Assembly: GCA_026391515.1 (NCBI GenBank)
Contig: JAPLEC010000042.1
Coordinates: 1-6,430 of the forward strand
Reading direction: 5' to 3'
Origin: Bacteroidia bacterium
GTDB taxonomy: Bacteria > Bacteroidota > Bacteroidia > Bacteroidales > VadinHA17
DNA: 6,430 nt
Shown one piece after another: positions 1-4,921 of this stretch. The position numbers and the translations under genes were made by a program. A model generated the notes under the pieces. It ran no database searches, had not been told where the DNA came from, and was given only the letters and a program-made list of their open reading frames with translations. Position 1 is the stretch's first letter. Each line of letters starts with the position of its first letter.

Positions 1-1240
1 TATAGTTCTCCAAAATCAATGGTAGGTCATCCTGGGGAATAAATTTACCTCTACTATCATGTCCACACCACTTAGCTTCAGCCATATAAATAGAATTATT
101 TGCTTGATTATTAGTGCCATTTTTTGTAAAAAGTATGAGACAAGCTTTTGTATGAGTACCTCCTTTCCCTGAGGTCTTAAAAAAATCCTCTGGCATACCG
201 ATAACTGCATTAAAATTACCTTTACTTCGCATATAATTTACTACATAACTATAAGATTTGCTAGTAATTAGACTTTCAGGCACAACCATCCCCAACCTTC
301 CACCATCTTTAAGTAAATCTATACACCGTTCAACAAATAAAACCTGTGGAGGAACATTTGCCTGTAATTTACCATTTTTTATAAATGAGTCATTTTGAGA
401 ATCATATTTCCAATCAAAGCCAAGAGTGAATTTTTTCTGTACTTCTTTTGAAGTCGCAACAATATTTTTCCCAAAAGGTGGATTTGTAAGAACAACATCG
501 TAAACTCCTTCCTTCTTGAATTTTAAAGTTTTATTATTCTCATCAACCCAAGCTAGTGAATCACCACAAATTATCTTTGATTCTGATAAACTTAATAAAG
601 CAATTCTTGTTGCTGCTAGTTTGGCGAGATATGAATCTTTCTCTATTCCATGAATATTGTCAATAAAATCTTTGTGAGGAATGTTCTGTTTTGAAAAATA
701 CTGAACACATGAGCTAAGAAAGCCACCAGCCCCAGCAGCTGGATCAATAATTTTTTCTTTAGATTGTGGGTTCACAATGGATATTAAAAACTCAACCCCG
801 TTTTGAGGTGTAAAAAATTGACCTTCTTCTTCTCTGACACCAGTACTTATAAAAACCTCATATAAATCGCCAAAAGGATCTCGCTTTAAATTTTTAAAAT
901 CAATTTTGCTTAATTCATTATCAACAAACAAAATACTTACTGGATCCAATTGAATTTCTTCTGCTTTGTCAAATATATAAGGGAGTAAGTTTTTAAGTTC
1001 AGAGAACACCTCACGATATTTCTTGGATAAATTAATTCCATCACCACCATTTGATATATTAACAAGGTGAGTCTCAATGTAGTGCTTGCAAAATAAACAT
1101 TTTACTACTTCCTCTAGCAGAATTCTATCTCGTGTTGCACCAATGAATCTACCAGCTAGATAGTTCTTGATCTGACGAAAAATATCTTTTTGTGTTTGCT
1201 CAGTAAATAAAGAAGTCTGAACGGCAATCTGTTTTTTCAT
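1..1240 (-). CDS. HsdM-like N6-adenine DNA methyltransferase, partial (C-terminus beyond window)
   Basis: Reading the minus strand from the ATG at 1240-1238 gives 413 codons without a stop up to the left edge, so the gene is cut by the window rather than broken. The product should transfer a methyl group from SAM to N6 of adenine in DNA. Visible motifs: GQFFTP at residues 141-145 (the FxxP region of HsdM-type enzymes), SAM-binding motif I DPAAGAGGFL at 166-175, and catalytic motif IV NPPFG at 253-257. Next come the blocks GGRLGMVVPESL and GMPEDFFK, which type I M subunits also share. The first ~120 residues would be the helical N-terminal domain. HsdM proteins are usually about 480-550 residues, so roughly the last fifth is missing, and a fused specificity domain (type IIG-like) cannot be excluded. 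hsdS and hsdR, if present, lie to the left. The gene is visibly more A/T-rich than the genes at 1950-3768, consistent with transfer as a defence cassette. The family is secure; the subtype is not. Confidence 0.93.
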   Translation of the reverse strand, partial: MKKQIAVQTSLFTEQTQKDIFRQIKNYLAGRFIGATRDRILLEEVVKCLFCKHYIETHLVNISNGGDGINLSKKYREVFSELKNLLPYIFDKAEEIQLDPVSILFVDNELSKIDFKNLKRDPFGDLYEVFISTGVREEEGQFFTPQNGVEFLISIVNPQSKEKIIDPAAGAGGFLSSCVQYFSKQNIPHKDFIDNIHGIEKDSYLAKLAATRIALLSLSESKIICGDSLAWVDENNKTLKFKKEGVYDVVLTNPPFGKNIVATSKEVQKKFTLGFDWKYDSQNDSFIKNGKLQANVPPQVLFVERCIDLLKDGGRLGMVVPESLITSKSYSYVVNYMRSKGNFNAVIGMPEDFFKTSGKGGTHTKACLILFTKNGTNNQANNSIYMAEAKWCGHDSRGKFIPQDDLPLILENY

Positions 1241-1279
1241 AATCTGTAATTAAAATATTTAATTTCACATTCTGTTATA

Positions 1280-1287
1280 CAAATTTA
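1280..1287 (-). promoter_or_regulatory. Candidate Bacteroidota -7 box for the DNA methyltransferase
   Basis: On the minus strand these bases read TAAATTTG, an exact match to the Bacteroidota primary-sigma -7 consensus TAnnTTTG. They lie about 40 bp upstream of the methyltransferase ATG, which would give a leader of about 30 nt. I see no TTG -33 element at the usual 17-23 bp spacing. In A/T-rich DNA a lone 8-mer match is weak evidence. Confidence 0.35.
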
Positions 1288-1495
1288 TAAAAACATTTTC
1301 TGAAAAACTAATATAAAATCCCTTTGCAAACATATTTAAAAGCCCCACTAGCTGATGCGCTTCCAAAGCTTTTAAAAGAGCTAGCAAAAATCAATATCAT
1401 GACTTTTAACTACTATACAAGACATTTTCCTACACTATGATAAATAATAAAGCATTAGCTCTAACACGGACAATGCTAAAATTAATAGGTTTGTC

Positions 1496-1513
1496 ACAGT
1501 TTTTGCAAACTGT
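1496..1513. repeat. Short perfect hairpin with alternative partner
   Basis: ACAGTTT (1496-1502) and AAACTGT (1507-1513) form a perfect 7-bp stem with the loop TTGC. The right arm can instead pair with a third copy: AACTGTT (1508-1514) is complementary to AACAGTT (1536-1542). Two mutually exclusive foldings are therefore possible just before the structured element. No U-tract follows, so this is not a typical terminator. Confidence 0.5.
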
Positions 1514-1558
1514 TCCTACTTTCAAGATAATTAGTAACAGTTAATAAACCCGGACCGC

Positions 1559-1581
1559 ATAAGTGTACATAATACACTTAT
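1559..1581. repeat. Perfect 9-bp stem-loop at the left of the structured element
   Basis: ATAAGTGTA (1559-1567) pairs perfectly with TACACTTAT (1573-1581) around the loop CATAA. The same left arm also resembles the reverse complement of 1763-1773 in the far end of the element. It could thus form either this local hairpin or the long-range stem. A small second hairpin, TTCTT-GAT-AAGAA (1581-1593), follows directly. Confidence 0.6.
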
Positions 1582-1621
1582 TCTTGATAAGAACATAAAT
1601 AACACTTAATCAGCATTGTAC

Positions 1622-1647
1622 CCCTGACGATGCTGCGCATGTTAGGG
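1622..1647. repeat. Long stem-loop with one bulge
   Basis: CCCTGAC (1622-1628) pairs with GTTAGGG (1641-1647) with one G-T wobble. After a bulged G the stem continues ATGC (1630-1633) with GCAT (1637-1640), closing on the 3-nt loop TGC. This gives 11 pairs with a single bulge. The CCTGACG start is repeated in the next hairpin at 1694-1700. Confidence 0.55.
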
Positions 1648-1678
1648 CCTTCGGCACGATACTCATATAGCTCAGAAA

Positions 1679-1725
1679 ACCTGTGCCGGGACTCCTGACG
1701 CTCACCTCGTTCGGTCAGGACAGGT
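1679..1725. repeat. Nested hairpin with bulged side
   Basis: The inner stem is TCCTGAC (1693-1699) with GTCAGGA (1714-1720) around a 14-nt loop. The outer stem is ACCTGT (1679-1684) with ACAGGT (1720-1725); both stems would use base 1720, so one pair yields. The left side has an unpaired segment of about 8 nt, an asymmetric bulge of the kind seen in folded attC sites. A competing stem, CGGCAC (1652-1657) with GTGCCG (1683-1688), overlaps the left arm. Confidence 0.5.
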
Positions 1726-1740
1726 GCAAAAACTTCGCTA

Positions 1741-1756
1741 TCCGCCAGCTGGCGGA
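1741..1756. repeat. Perfect 16-bp palindrome
   Basis: TCCGCCAGCTGGCGGA equals its own reverse complement over all 16 bases and is very G+C-rich compared with its surroundings. With no spacer it fits a dimeric protein-binding site, a cruciform tip or a conserved part of a repeat family better than an RNA hairpin. It sits just inside the right arm of the surrounding element. Confidence 0.65.
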
Positions 1757-1827
1757 ACGTTTACACACTTTATTGGCGGGCCGTTATAACTTATCGTACT
1801 AGTATTCAGTATCTTTCAAAAGAGAAT

Positions 1828-1845
1828 TTCAGGACAAATCCTGAA
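1828..1845. repeat. Perfect 7-bp hairpin upstream of the SAM methyltransferase gene
   Basis: TTCAGGA (1828-1834) and TCCTGAA (1839-1845) form a perfect stem around the loop CAAA. It lies about 105 bp before the start at 1950 and next to a possible -33 TTTG (1850-1853). No T-run follows, so it could be an operator or chance structure rather than a terminator. Confidence 0.4.
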
Positions 1846-1949
1846 TGTATTTGACTTCAAAAAAGAAAAATAAAAGTGTAAATTAGGAATCACTGGGAAA
1901 ACAGTGCAACACCAAAAACAGACAGGACTAAATTAAGTAAAACACTATC

Positions 1950-2819
1950 ATGTCAAAAGCAGCAGCTAACACAGGATTAGGGCCAATAGCAGTTGTTGCT
2001 ATTGAGCAATATTTTCCTGAGGAGCAGCGCATCATCGAAGATAAACTGGCTTTTCAAATACTACCATTGGGCATGAGGATCTTTGTAAGGATGATGAAAC
2101 CTGATCTGATCAGAGCGTGGATGATCAGATCAAGTGAGAAGGATGCTCCCGGTTTATGGGGTGCTATGATTTGCAGAAAACGGTACATTGGCGAAAAGCT
2201 GATTGAGTCGGTCAGTCAGATTAACTCGGTTGTAAATCTGGGTTCAGGCTTTGATACCATGGCATATCGACTGTCAGCTTTGTCTGACATGCCGGTCTGG
2301 GAAGCAGATCAGCATAGAAATATGCATCTTAAACAAGCCCGGTTATGTAAGCTATTCGGAGCGATTCCATCTCATGTCAGGCTTGTTTCGATTGACTTCG
2401 ACCGCGAAGAGTTAGATACAGCATTAAAATTACAGGGCTACTCCCTTGACAAACGGACATTTTTCATTTTGGAGGCTATCACACAGTATCTGACAGAAAC
2501 AGGAATAAAGAAAACCTTTGACTTTCTTGCCAGAGCAGCTAGTGGCAGCCATCTGGCTTTCTCCTATGTGCGTAAAGATTTTATCAATGGTAAAAATATG
2601 TATAGCTGGGAGAAAGGATACAAAAAATATGTAGTAAAAGATAAGCTCTGGCATTTCGGAATGGATCCGGAAGATTGGCCTGGCTTTCTCAGGGAGTATG
2701 GCTGGATGGTAGTCGAGGACATTGGATACAAGGAATTGACTGAAAGATATATTACACCGACCGGCCGCATACTTGACTCAACACCTCTTGAGCGGATTGT
2801 ATATGCTAAAAAGTTATAA
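1950..2819 (+). CDS. Class I SAM-dependent methyltransferase, leucine carboxyl methyltransferase (LCM/TIGR00027) family
   Basis: A 289-residue soluble protein, close to the usual ~280-300 for this family. The SAM-binding motif I is VVNLGSGFDTMAYRL at residues 94-108, matching the family pattern (V-x-LG-x-G-x-D-T-x-x-YRL). The acidic end of strand 2 is WEAD with D120, followed by a K (128) as in the family's D-x(6-8)-K block. The family's EG(V)xxYL motif appears as EAITQYL at 175-181. The N-terminus (ANTGLGPIAVVAIEQYF) corresponds to the helical lid of the family. Members act on carboxyl or hydroxyl groups of varied substrates, including natural products; the substrate here is unknown. It starts at the ATG at 1950 behind an A-rich leader without Shine-Dalgarno. 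The next gene begins 37 bp downstream on the same strand, so the two are probably co-transcribed. Base composition is more even than in the DNA methylase to the left. No signal peptide: cytoplasmic. Confidence 0.9.
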   Translation: MSKAAANTGLGPIAVVAIEQYFPEEQRIIEDKLAFQILPLGMRIFVRMMKPDLIRAWMIRSSEKDAPGLWGAMICRKRYIGEKLIESVSQINSVVNLGSGFDTMAYRLSALSDMPVWEADQHRNMHLKQARLCKLFGAIPSHVRLVSIDFDREELDTALKLQGYSLDKRTFFILEAITQYLTETGIKKTFDFLARAASGSHLAFSYVRKDFINGKNMYSWEKGYKKYVVKDKLWHFGMDPEDWPGFLREYGWMVVEDIGYKELTERYITPTGRILDSTPLERIVYAKKL

Positions 2820-2856
2820 GCACTCTGTAATACAAACAATTAAATGAATAAGTAAT

Positions 2857-3768
2857 ATGATAGCTATAGGAAATACACCATTAATTAAACTGGAACGGCT
2901 CTCAGAACCTGGTTGTGCTGAAATATATGTAAAGTGCGAAGGTGCAAATCCTACCGGAAGCATGAAAGACCGGATGGCATTCTCGATGATCGAGGGTGCT
3001 GAAAAAAGAGGCGAGCTCAAACCCGGAGGAACAGTAGTTGAATATACCGGGGGAAGCACAGGGAGCTCTCTTGCAATGGTATGTGCCGTAAAAGGGTATC
3101 ATGCTCACTTTGTATCTTCAGATGCCTTCGCAGAAGAAAAACTGCAGACGATGCGGGCATTTGGTGCTGATCTGGATATTATTCCCAGTGAAAATGGCTT
3201 AATAACGGCAAAACTCATTGGCTCTTTGGTAATCAGAGCGAGAGAGCTAAGTAAAAAACCAAATACTTTCTGGACTGACCAGTTCAATAATATCGATAAC
3301 AGGAATGCTTATCACGACATGGCCAGAGAGATCCTGGATGTCCTCGGTTATGACATTGATGAATTTATTGCCGGGGTCGGAACAGGAGGTTGTTTCTCAG
3401 GAAATGCGGAAATATTCAAAGACGAAGTACCTGGCATCCGGTGCATTGCTGTTGAACCATTAAATGTTCGTTCGCTTTCAGGCGGTGATACATCGGGAAC
3501 TCATAAGCTGGAAGGAATAGGAGCAGGATTTGTGCCGTCTATTTGCAGACTGGATCTGGCAGATGAAATTATTCCGGTATCGGACGAAGATGCTTATGAA
3601 ACTGCAAGGAATCTGGCAAAACTGGAAGGGATATTCGGAGGAACAACATCCGGAGCCAATGTATGGGCTGCAATTCAAAGATCAAGGGTAATCGGATCGG
3701 GAAAGAAAATAGTTACAATTATTTGTGACTCAGGACTTAAATATCTTAATGGGGATTTATACAGGTAA
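2857..3768 (+). CDS. PLP-dependent cysteine synthase / cystathionine beta-synthase family enzyme (variant loop)
   Basis: A 303-residue fold-type II PLP enzyme, the length of O-acetylserine sulfhydrylase (CysK). It opens with IGNTPLIKL. K37 in NPTGSMKDR is the expected Schiff-base lysine, and EYTGGSTGSSLA (62-73) is the loop that binds the substrate carboxylate. GVGTGG (173-178) is the phosphate-binding loop, GIGAGFVP (220-227) matches the CysK block, GGTTSGA lies at 261-267, and DSG (291-293) supplies the Ser that faces the pyridine nitrogen. In CysK the loop is TSGNTG; here it is TGGSTG, so the Asn that contacts the cofactor is replaced by Ser. Such variants occur in the family but make the substrate uncertain, so I give no cysK symbol. 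The enzyme probably performs a beta-replacement on an activated serine. It lies 37 bp after a SAM methyltransferase and directly before an intrinsic terminator, suggesting a two-gene unit. Cytoplasmic. The start has no Shine-Dalgarno. Confidence 0.92.
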   Translation: MIAIGNTPLIKLERLSEPGCAEIYVKCEGANPTGSMKDRMAFSMIEGAEKRGELKPGGTVVEYTGGSTGSSLAMVCAVKGYHAHFVSSDAFAEEKLQTMRAFGADLDIIPSENGLITAKLIGSLVIRARELSKKPNTFWTDQFNNIDNRNAYHDMAREILDVLGYDIDEFIAGVGTGGCFSGNAEIFKDEVPGIRCIAVEPLNVRSLSGGDTSGTHKLEGIGAGFVPSICRLDLADEIIPVSDEDAYETARNLAKLEGIFGGTTSGANVWAAIQRSRVIGSGKKIVTIICDSGLKYLNGDLYR

Positions 3769-3771
3769 AAT

Positions 3772-3809
3772 CCGGCTACCGGTTGCCGGCGACCGGTCTT
3801 ACTTTTTTT
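3772..3809 (+). terminator. Intrinsic terminator of the methyltransferase / PLP-enzyme unit
   Basis: Just 3 bp after the PLP gene's stop, ACCGGT (3778-3783) and ACCGGT (3792-3797) pair around TGCCGGCG, and a run of seven T follows at 3803-3809. A competing stem, CCGGC (3772-3776) with GCCGG (3785-3789), is possible. Four CCGG blocks recur exactly every 7 bp (3772, 3779, 3786, 3793), which explains the several foldings. Confidence 0.75.
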
Positions 3810-3907
3810 ATTGTCGGACTGCTGAAAGTAACAATAAACCTTCCTTACTGACCCTGCATATTCGATAAATTTCTTGAAACAGAATTCAGAAATTACGAAA
3901 TCAGCTC

Positions 3908-3938
3908 TTGACAAGTGAAGATAGATTTCATAACTTAG
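3908..3938 (+). promoter_or_regulatory. Candidate promoter of the hydrolase lipoprotein gene
   Basis: TTG at 3908-3910 (within TTGACA) is followed after 20 bp by TAACTTAG at 3931-3938. The latter matches the Bacteroidota -7 consensus TAnnTTTG with one mismatch, and the spacing is within the usual 17-23 bp. Transcription would start near 3944, leaving a leader of about 60 nt before the ATG at 4007. It lies well after the upstream terminator, in the right place for an independent promoter. Confidence 0.4.
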
Positions 3939-4006
3939 CTAATAATTGATTAGAAATTTGCTTATAGAACCGTTTTAACAATTAAGAAACCTAATCTAAC
4001 TAAATT

Positions 4007-4732
4007 ATGAAAAACCTCTTCTTCCTTCTGTTTATCTTTGTTTTAGCTTCTTGCAATACTCAAACAAAGAACCAAGTTAACTACGGATCAAACCCAACCG
4101 CTGGCAATTATATCGATGTAAATGACATTAAAGTTTATTATGAGATTTATGGAGAAGGAGAACCTTTGTTGTTAATGCATGGTGGTAGCGGTTCTATAGA
4201 AAATTTTGTTTTTCAGATTTCTGAATTATCAAAACATTTTAAAGTTATTGCTGTTGACAGCCGTGCACAGGGAAGAACTACTGATTCCGACAAAGAGATC
4301 ACATATGCTCTGATGGCTTCAGATATGGCTGCTCTTATTGATAAATTAAAACTTGGAAGTGTAAATGTTTTGGGATGGAGCGATGGTGGAAATAATGGGC
4401 TCGAATTAGCTTATGCTTACCCTGATAAAGTTAAGAAGCTTATTGCTTGCGGTGCTGATTATACTCATGAAAACTATATGGCTAAGGATGATAGTGCCGT
4501 TATGGATTCAAATGATCCAATTATCATTCAAACTAAACCGTTCCTGGAAAAATATTTCAACGATCCCGAAAAGCTCAGTCCAAATCCGGAAAAACTTCCA
4601 GTCATAAAAACGAAACTCTCTTATTTATGGGATAATTACCCAAATTTCACTCTTGAGCAACTTAAAACGATTAAAATACCTACCTTGATTACTTTGTATT
4701 GTTCCTGGTGCCTCTCATCTGGTTCTTATTGA
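4007..4732 (+). CDS. Alpha/beta-hydrolase lipoprotein, C-terminally broken (probable pseudogene)
   Basis: 241 residues in the present frame. Residues 1-16 are a lipoprotein signal peptide (MKNLFFLLFIFVLASC, lipobox LASC, lipidated C16), so the protein should sit on a membrane facing the periplasm or outside. An alpha/beta-hydrolase fold follows: YYEIYGEGEPLLLMHGG (oxyanion region H58-G59-G60), VIAVDSRAQGRT (strand 4 and next turn), and the nucleophile elbow GWSDGG with S125. The chain reads normally to KIPTLI (residues 223-228), where strand 7 should lead to a GDxD segment carrying the catalytic Asp. Instead it continues TLYCSWCLSSGSY and stops. The correct end of the fold lies in another frame immediately afterwards (4692-4847). 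The gene therefore carries an internal deletion of non-triplet length that removed the acid-bearing segment. As encoded it cannot have a full triad and is probably inactive. Its substrate is unknown. An assembly error is the main alternative. Confidence 0.85.
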   Translation: MKNLFFLLFIFVLASCNTQTKNQVNYGSNPTAGNYIDVNDIKVYYEIYGEGEPLLLMHGGSGSIENFVFQISELSKHFKVIAVDSRAQGRTTDSDKEITYALMASDMAALIDKLKLGSVNVLGWSDGGNNGLELAYAYPDKVKKLIACGADYTHENYMAKDDSAVMDSNDPIIIQTKPFLEKYFNDPEKLSPNPEKLPVIKTKLSYLWDNYPNFTLEQLKTIKIPTLITLYCSWCLSSGSY

Positions 4733-4847
4733 ACAACCTGATCAAATGAATAAGATAATCCTTAATTTTTTAGAAACACCTTTCAGGAAAATCAACAATT
4801 ATTATTTTTTCAAATTGTTTTTCAATTCAAAGGGGAATGAGAAATAA
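4692..4847 (+). pseudogene. Out-of-frame C-terminal remnant of the alpha/beta-hydrolase
   Basis: Reading from 4692 in the +1 frame relative to the hydrolase gives LCIVPGASHLVLIEQPDQ, then MNKIILNFLETPF and a short tail ending at the TAA at 4845-4847. This is the typical last strand and helix of an alpha/beta-hydrolase, with the catalytic His in PGASH (codon 4716-4718). The upstream gene breaks off after PTLI (codon ending at 4690), so the two pieces abut with essentially no spacer. What is missing is the stretch between strands 7 and 8, about 20-30 residues in relatives, including the catalytic Asp. The tail after LETPF (RKINNYYFFKLFF...) is not recognisable. Confidence 0.8.
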
Positions 4848-4921
4848 CAGATTATTTAATCGAAGCCATTGAAAATAAGTACCTTTACAAGAAGTTCTTA
4901 TCAAAATTAACCGAAATAAAA
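4841..4921 (+). other. Coding-like open extension upstream of the caspase gene start
   Basis: The caspase reading frame stays open upstream of its GTG, back to a TGA at 4838-4840, and adds 27 codons: EITDYLIEAIENKYLYKKFL, then SKLTEIK. The charge pattern and helix-like spacing look protein-like rather than random, yet no ATG, GTG or TTG lies in this extension. It may be the relic of an older gene, or of an N-terminus lost in the same rearrangement that damaged the hydrolase just upstream. It overlaps the last bases of the hydrolase remnant. Confidence 0.35.
4855..4887 (+). promoter_or_regulatory. Weak candidate promoter of the ankyrin-caspase gene
   Basis: TTTA (4855-4858) and TACCTTTA (4880-4887) are each one base away from the Bacteroidota elements TTTG and TAnnTTTG, with 21 bp between them. 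Transcription would begin near 4893, about 30 nt before the GTG. Both boxes are imperfect and the DNA is A/T-rich, so this is only a candidate. Confidence 0.2.

Larger units (their letters stand above)
1539..1792. repeat. Structured ~250-bp element with imperfect terminal inverted repeats (attC-like or MITE-like)
   Basis: The left end (about 1540-1567) and the reverse complement of the right end (about 1765-1792) align over some 28 bp with small gaps. Shared blocks are AGTTA, TAA, CCGC, ATAA and GTGT. The right end reads GGCGGGCCGTTATAAC, which resembles the outer end of integron attC sites such as the Vibrio cholerae repeat, where GGGCGTT is followed by ATAAC. Between the arms lie at least four more hairpins (1559-1581, 1622-1647, 1679-1725, 1741-1756). 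No transposase or integrase is visible in the window. The element could be a large attC-like recombination site, a non-autonomous mobile element or an intergenic repeat family. Strand and exact ends are uncertain. Confidence 0.5.
1241..1949. other. Gene-free intergenic region between divergent loci
   Basis: About 700 bp separate the divergent methyltransferase genes, and I find no convincing protein gene, tRNA or rRNA. The left half (1241 to ~1535) is A/T-rich and nearly featureless apart from the hairpin at 1496-1513. The right half (~1539-1845) is much richer in G+C and packed with inverted repeats, listed separately. Between 1846 and 1949 the DNA turns A-rich again and should contain the promoter of the gene at 1950. 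A TTTG at 1850-1853 and a near -7 box TAAATTAG at 1879-1886 are present, but they are 25 bp apart, longer than the usual spacing. The composition step near 1540 suggests that the structured part is an inserted element. Confidence 0.7.

Noticed and set aside
16..210. 64-residue minus-strand reading frame
   Set aside because: It overlaps, in another frame, the DNA methyltransferase that carries clear motifs over the whole region; it is a shadow.
1437..1544. 35-codon plus-strand ORF starting ATGATAAAT in the intergenic region
   Set aside because: It is short, shows no recognisable motif, has no supporting promoter, and ends inside the inverted repeat. Chance ORFs of this size are common in A/T-rich DNA.
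1664..1720. tRNA-like words TAGCTCAG and GTTCG
   Set aside because: They resemble D-arm and T-arm boxes, but no acceptor stem, anticodon arm or T-stem can be formed around them; the pairing found is the nested hairpin instead.
2430..2839. Overlapping minus-strand frames of 74 and 91 codons
   Set aside because: Both lie opposite the SAM methyltransferase, have no family features and are shadows of its coding strand.
3675..3914. 79-codon minus-strand frame crossing the terminator
   Set aside because: It overlaps the end of the PLP gene and the terminator hairpin, resembles nothing known, and has no evident promoter.
4413..4607. 64-codon plus-strand frame inside the hydrolase
   Set aside because: It overlaps well-conserved hydrolase sequence in the main frame; it is not the displaced C-terminal part, which is at 4692-4847.
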